In this document: in pieces, positions 61,404-64,000 of the stretch
How positions within the stretch are numbered: the first letter of the stretch is position 1
Layout: the number at the start of each line of letters is the position of its first letter
Assembly: GCF_040712315.1 (NCBI RefSeq)
Contig: NC_134015.1
Coordinates: 46,580,464 to 46,644,463, forward strand
Length of the DNA stretch: 64,000 bases
Origin: Castanea sativa
Lineage: Eukaryota; Streptophyta; Magnoliopsida; Fagales; Fagaceae
Reading direction: 5' to 3'
Notes under the pieces: generated by a model
Seen by the model: only the letters and a program-made list of their open reading frames with translations
Databases searched by the model: none
Told to the model about the DNA's origin: nothing
Made by a program: the position numbers and the translations under genes

Positions 61404-62750
61404 ATAAAATTTCAACAATTTTTGTCATCTAAGAGCATTACTGGCAAGCTCTCTCTTAATTTTTGTCATTTTTCTATTTCAAATAACCATTTTTACAGGT
61501 ACACTCCTCGGAAAATTTTATATTTTTTCACTACTTTTAATTTTAAATACTCCTTTTTTTTAAGAATTATTTAAATACTCCTTTAAATGGGTTAAATGGA
61601 TACAATTTTAAACAATGTGTCGATTTAAACCGATCATGCATGTTTCTATCATTTTCTTTTACTCTTATCTCCCATATCTCTCTCCTGTATTTTCTTTTTC
61701 TTATGGTTTTCATTTTTTTCAACCCCTTGACCCTTCATCAAGGATATAGCTCTGCAATCCTTTTTGTCCACAGCATTTAATCCCCATTTGAACACTTTAG
61801 GCCATGTAAATCCACACTGAATTGTTTCTCATTATAATAAAAAATGAAGAAAAAAAAATCCTCAATGATTCGTTTGGCATAGATTTAGTGGATGAGACCA
61901 GATATAATACTTAGCCTATTTCACAAACCTTACCCCGGTTATTACTGCATAAAACAGTAGTTAACCAACAAATGATAATGTTTTTAGGGTTAAGCATTTG
62001 ATGCTTGAATTAATTTCATTTAAATTATGTCATGTATTACATAGATTTTACTAATTATATGTCAATGAATTATAGAAATTAATATTCTTACTTCGTATAG
62101 GTTCATCATCTTAAATTCTTAATTATTGTTTCCATAGCATATGGTGTGTTGGGTTTTATTCTCCTTTTGCATTGCCGCTAGTTTAGTGGGGTTGGCTTGT
62201 TATGTTCGTGATTTGTTTCTTTGACTTTGACCACACAATTAAAAAATAAATAAATAAATAAATAAAAGGAGACAAGAAAACACCATCTGAATTTGTTACG
62301 TTGTTTAGTCTATTATGCACTACGTACTGCACTAGTAATATACTGATAATAATATTATACGTCGCTATTTGGTCGGCTGATTTCTTTTTCAGGCTTGGAA
62401 CATGAAAATATTAATTGGATGATTACATCATCTAATCGTTTCTAATCACACAATTCGGTTTGAAGAACAGTTTAGGTCTTTTACACGTACTGATTCACTT
62501 TTGTAGTAATAAATCTGTTCATCATTTGTTTTTCTGTATAAGTAAGATTCGAATCCAAATTCCTTACATAATGATAACAAAATACTTCATTATCAATTAA
62601 ACTAATATAATATCTCAAAAGGCATATATGGTTATCATGTTGCTAGTTTTCTTCTTTCTTTTTTTCTTTTTTACTTTTTATGGGGATACCAAAAAATGTA
62701 TATAGAACAAAGTCAAACGAGTTACATCATGAGCACACGCGTACTCAATA
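61404..62750. other. Intergenic, no gene seen
   Basis: AT-rich spacer with no supported gene. A tRNA-like B-box phrase 'attcgaatccaaat' occurs near 62549. Confidence 0.4.
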
Positions 62751-63130
62751 TGGCTAGAAAGCCTAGGAGTTTTCTCTAACTAAGCTATGAATTCATCGAT
62801 ACAAATAGTATATCGAGCCAGTAAATGAGCAAGAACCTAGTGAAGAATAATCCTCAAGTAGGCCTTGGAGAATTTTGCAGATGATGAGAGAGTCATCTTC
62901 AAAGATAATAGCATCCCTTTACACCAATACATGAATTGCTAGTAATTGATTGATAGCCATGGATATACAATTAGATGTCAGAGCTTGGTCTCCCAACACA
63001 TGAATTGTGTTGCACCAAGAAACGCACATAATACATTTTGAGCATCTGACTCATAATATTGTCTCCTTGAATCTCATGTGCCACCAATGATGATGCATGT
63101 GCCGTCCATGCTAACACATGTGATCGTCTG
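62750..63130 (-). pseudogene. Possible LINE RNase H remnant
   Basis: The minus strand reads DAIIFEDDSLIICKILQGLL among stops. This resembles the acidic-core region of RNase H-like domains at the end of plant LINE ORF2. The match is short and decayed. Confidence 0.3.
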
Positions 63131-63171
63131 ATGCACTTGAGTAACAAAAATAATAATAAATAAATAAACAA

Positions 63172-64000
63172 ATAAAATAGTAATCTACAGTGAAAGAAAG
63201 TTTTATAGCTTTTTTCTTATAATTATAGTTGTGTCAGTTGGCTATTTTTTCTTCTTCATGATAATAAGTAGCTAAACTCTGTTTATACTTGTTAAAATGT
63301 TATGAATACATTAAAATTACTAATTTTATTTGTTCAGAGTAAAAATTTATAAAAAAAAAAATTTAAAGAAATTCACAATACTAATTACTCTGACTAAAAC
63401 TAAATACAAAATTATTAAGAAAATTGAAATAATTTTCATTATTTTTTTTAATAGTAATAACATATAATATTTTGGGTTTTTTTTAATAAAAAAAAGGTCT
63501 TACATAATGTGTTTTTCACCACAATACTTGAAGTAGTTTCCTTGTTAATATTTGGTCTAGTTTTCAGCTTACGTCTGTGGGCTAAATAGAGACTCTTGTT
63601 AGTTGGTCGATGGGCCTCACATAGAATTCTAGTTGTTGGCCCAGAGCTTTGGTATTTCTATATGGGCTTTAACGAACTCATTGAAAGTTTAGCAGATCAC
63701 TTATTTCAAAAGTCGAATTGGATGCCCATGTTTTCCTTTTCATTTGTGCATCTGCTAATACACTAGTCCCCTTTATATTTTCACTAGAAATTGATTGTTA
63801 GTTATGAACATTGGACAAGACAAAGCTTTGCTAAAAGAATAATCATTACTCTTTATTATTTAATAAGCCAAGAGAGAAATGGACCATGAGCCCACCACAT
63901 GATGTTGACAATGACATGAACTGTGAACCCAATTGTGAAGTAGCAAGATTGGGCCTTAAGCTCATTCCATGAAATGAAGAAAAATAATATGCCATTAGCT
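63172..64000. other. Intergenic, no gene seen
   Basis: AT-rich DNA with poly(T)/poly(A) runs (63430-63500). No supported gene. Confidence 0.4.

Overview
This is nuclear DNA from a woody eudicot. The features that point there are introns with GT-AG junctions, AT-rich spacers, plant-only gene families, and a dense load of plant transposable elements. Several repeats look like those common in Fagales trees such as oak or beech, but that placement is inference.

Five host loci can be read. (1) 6995-9907 (+): an eight-exon PHS1 (POOR HOMOLOGOUS SYNAPSIS 1) meiosis gene. (2) 10368-11564 (-): a two-exon class III peroxidase, convergent with PHS1. (3) 18701-23616 (+): a decayed LYK3-type LysM receptor kinase pseudogene. 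(4) 30898-36909 (+): a complete eleven-exon AP-1 mu adaptin gene (AP1M2, 428 aa). (5) 38718-43591 (-): a complete five-exon TAA1/TAR-type tryptophan aminotransferase gene (396 aa).

The rest is mostly mobile DNA. There are two solo LTRs of one family with perfect 5-bp target duplications (62-865 and 15538-16287) and a third, weaker solo-LTR candidate. Four non-autonomous Mutator-like elements have long terminal inverted repeats and 9-bp target duplications. One of these carries an ARF10/16-type gene fragment, and another carries a possible ribosomal protein S19 fragment. There are hAT-like and Tourist-like elements, single Helitrons at 5.4 and 43.8 kb, and a Helitron cluster at 57.0-59.8 kb. 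A degenerate Ty3/gypsy chromovirus with both LTRs lies at 44322-49633. A rearranged Tat-type element at 51.05-55.97 kb has an antisense, intron-containing PF04195-like ORF. A LINE 3' remnant lies antisense in the last AP1M2 intron.

The most unusual structure is at 3085-4186. Two copies of a small two-exon gene of unknown family face each other as an inverted repeat of about 535-bp arms around an 18-nt loop. Each copy has its own TATA box, start codon and matching splice sites. Transcription from either side would give a long self-complementary RNA, so this is a candidate endogenous hairpin or young small-RNA locus. A distant relative of the same family lies near 26.44-26.79 kb.

No rRNA gene, convincing tRNA gene or CRISPR array is visible.
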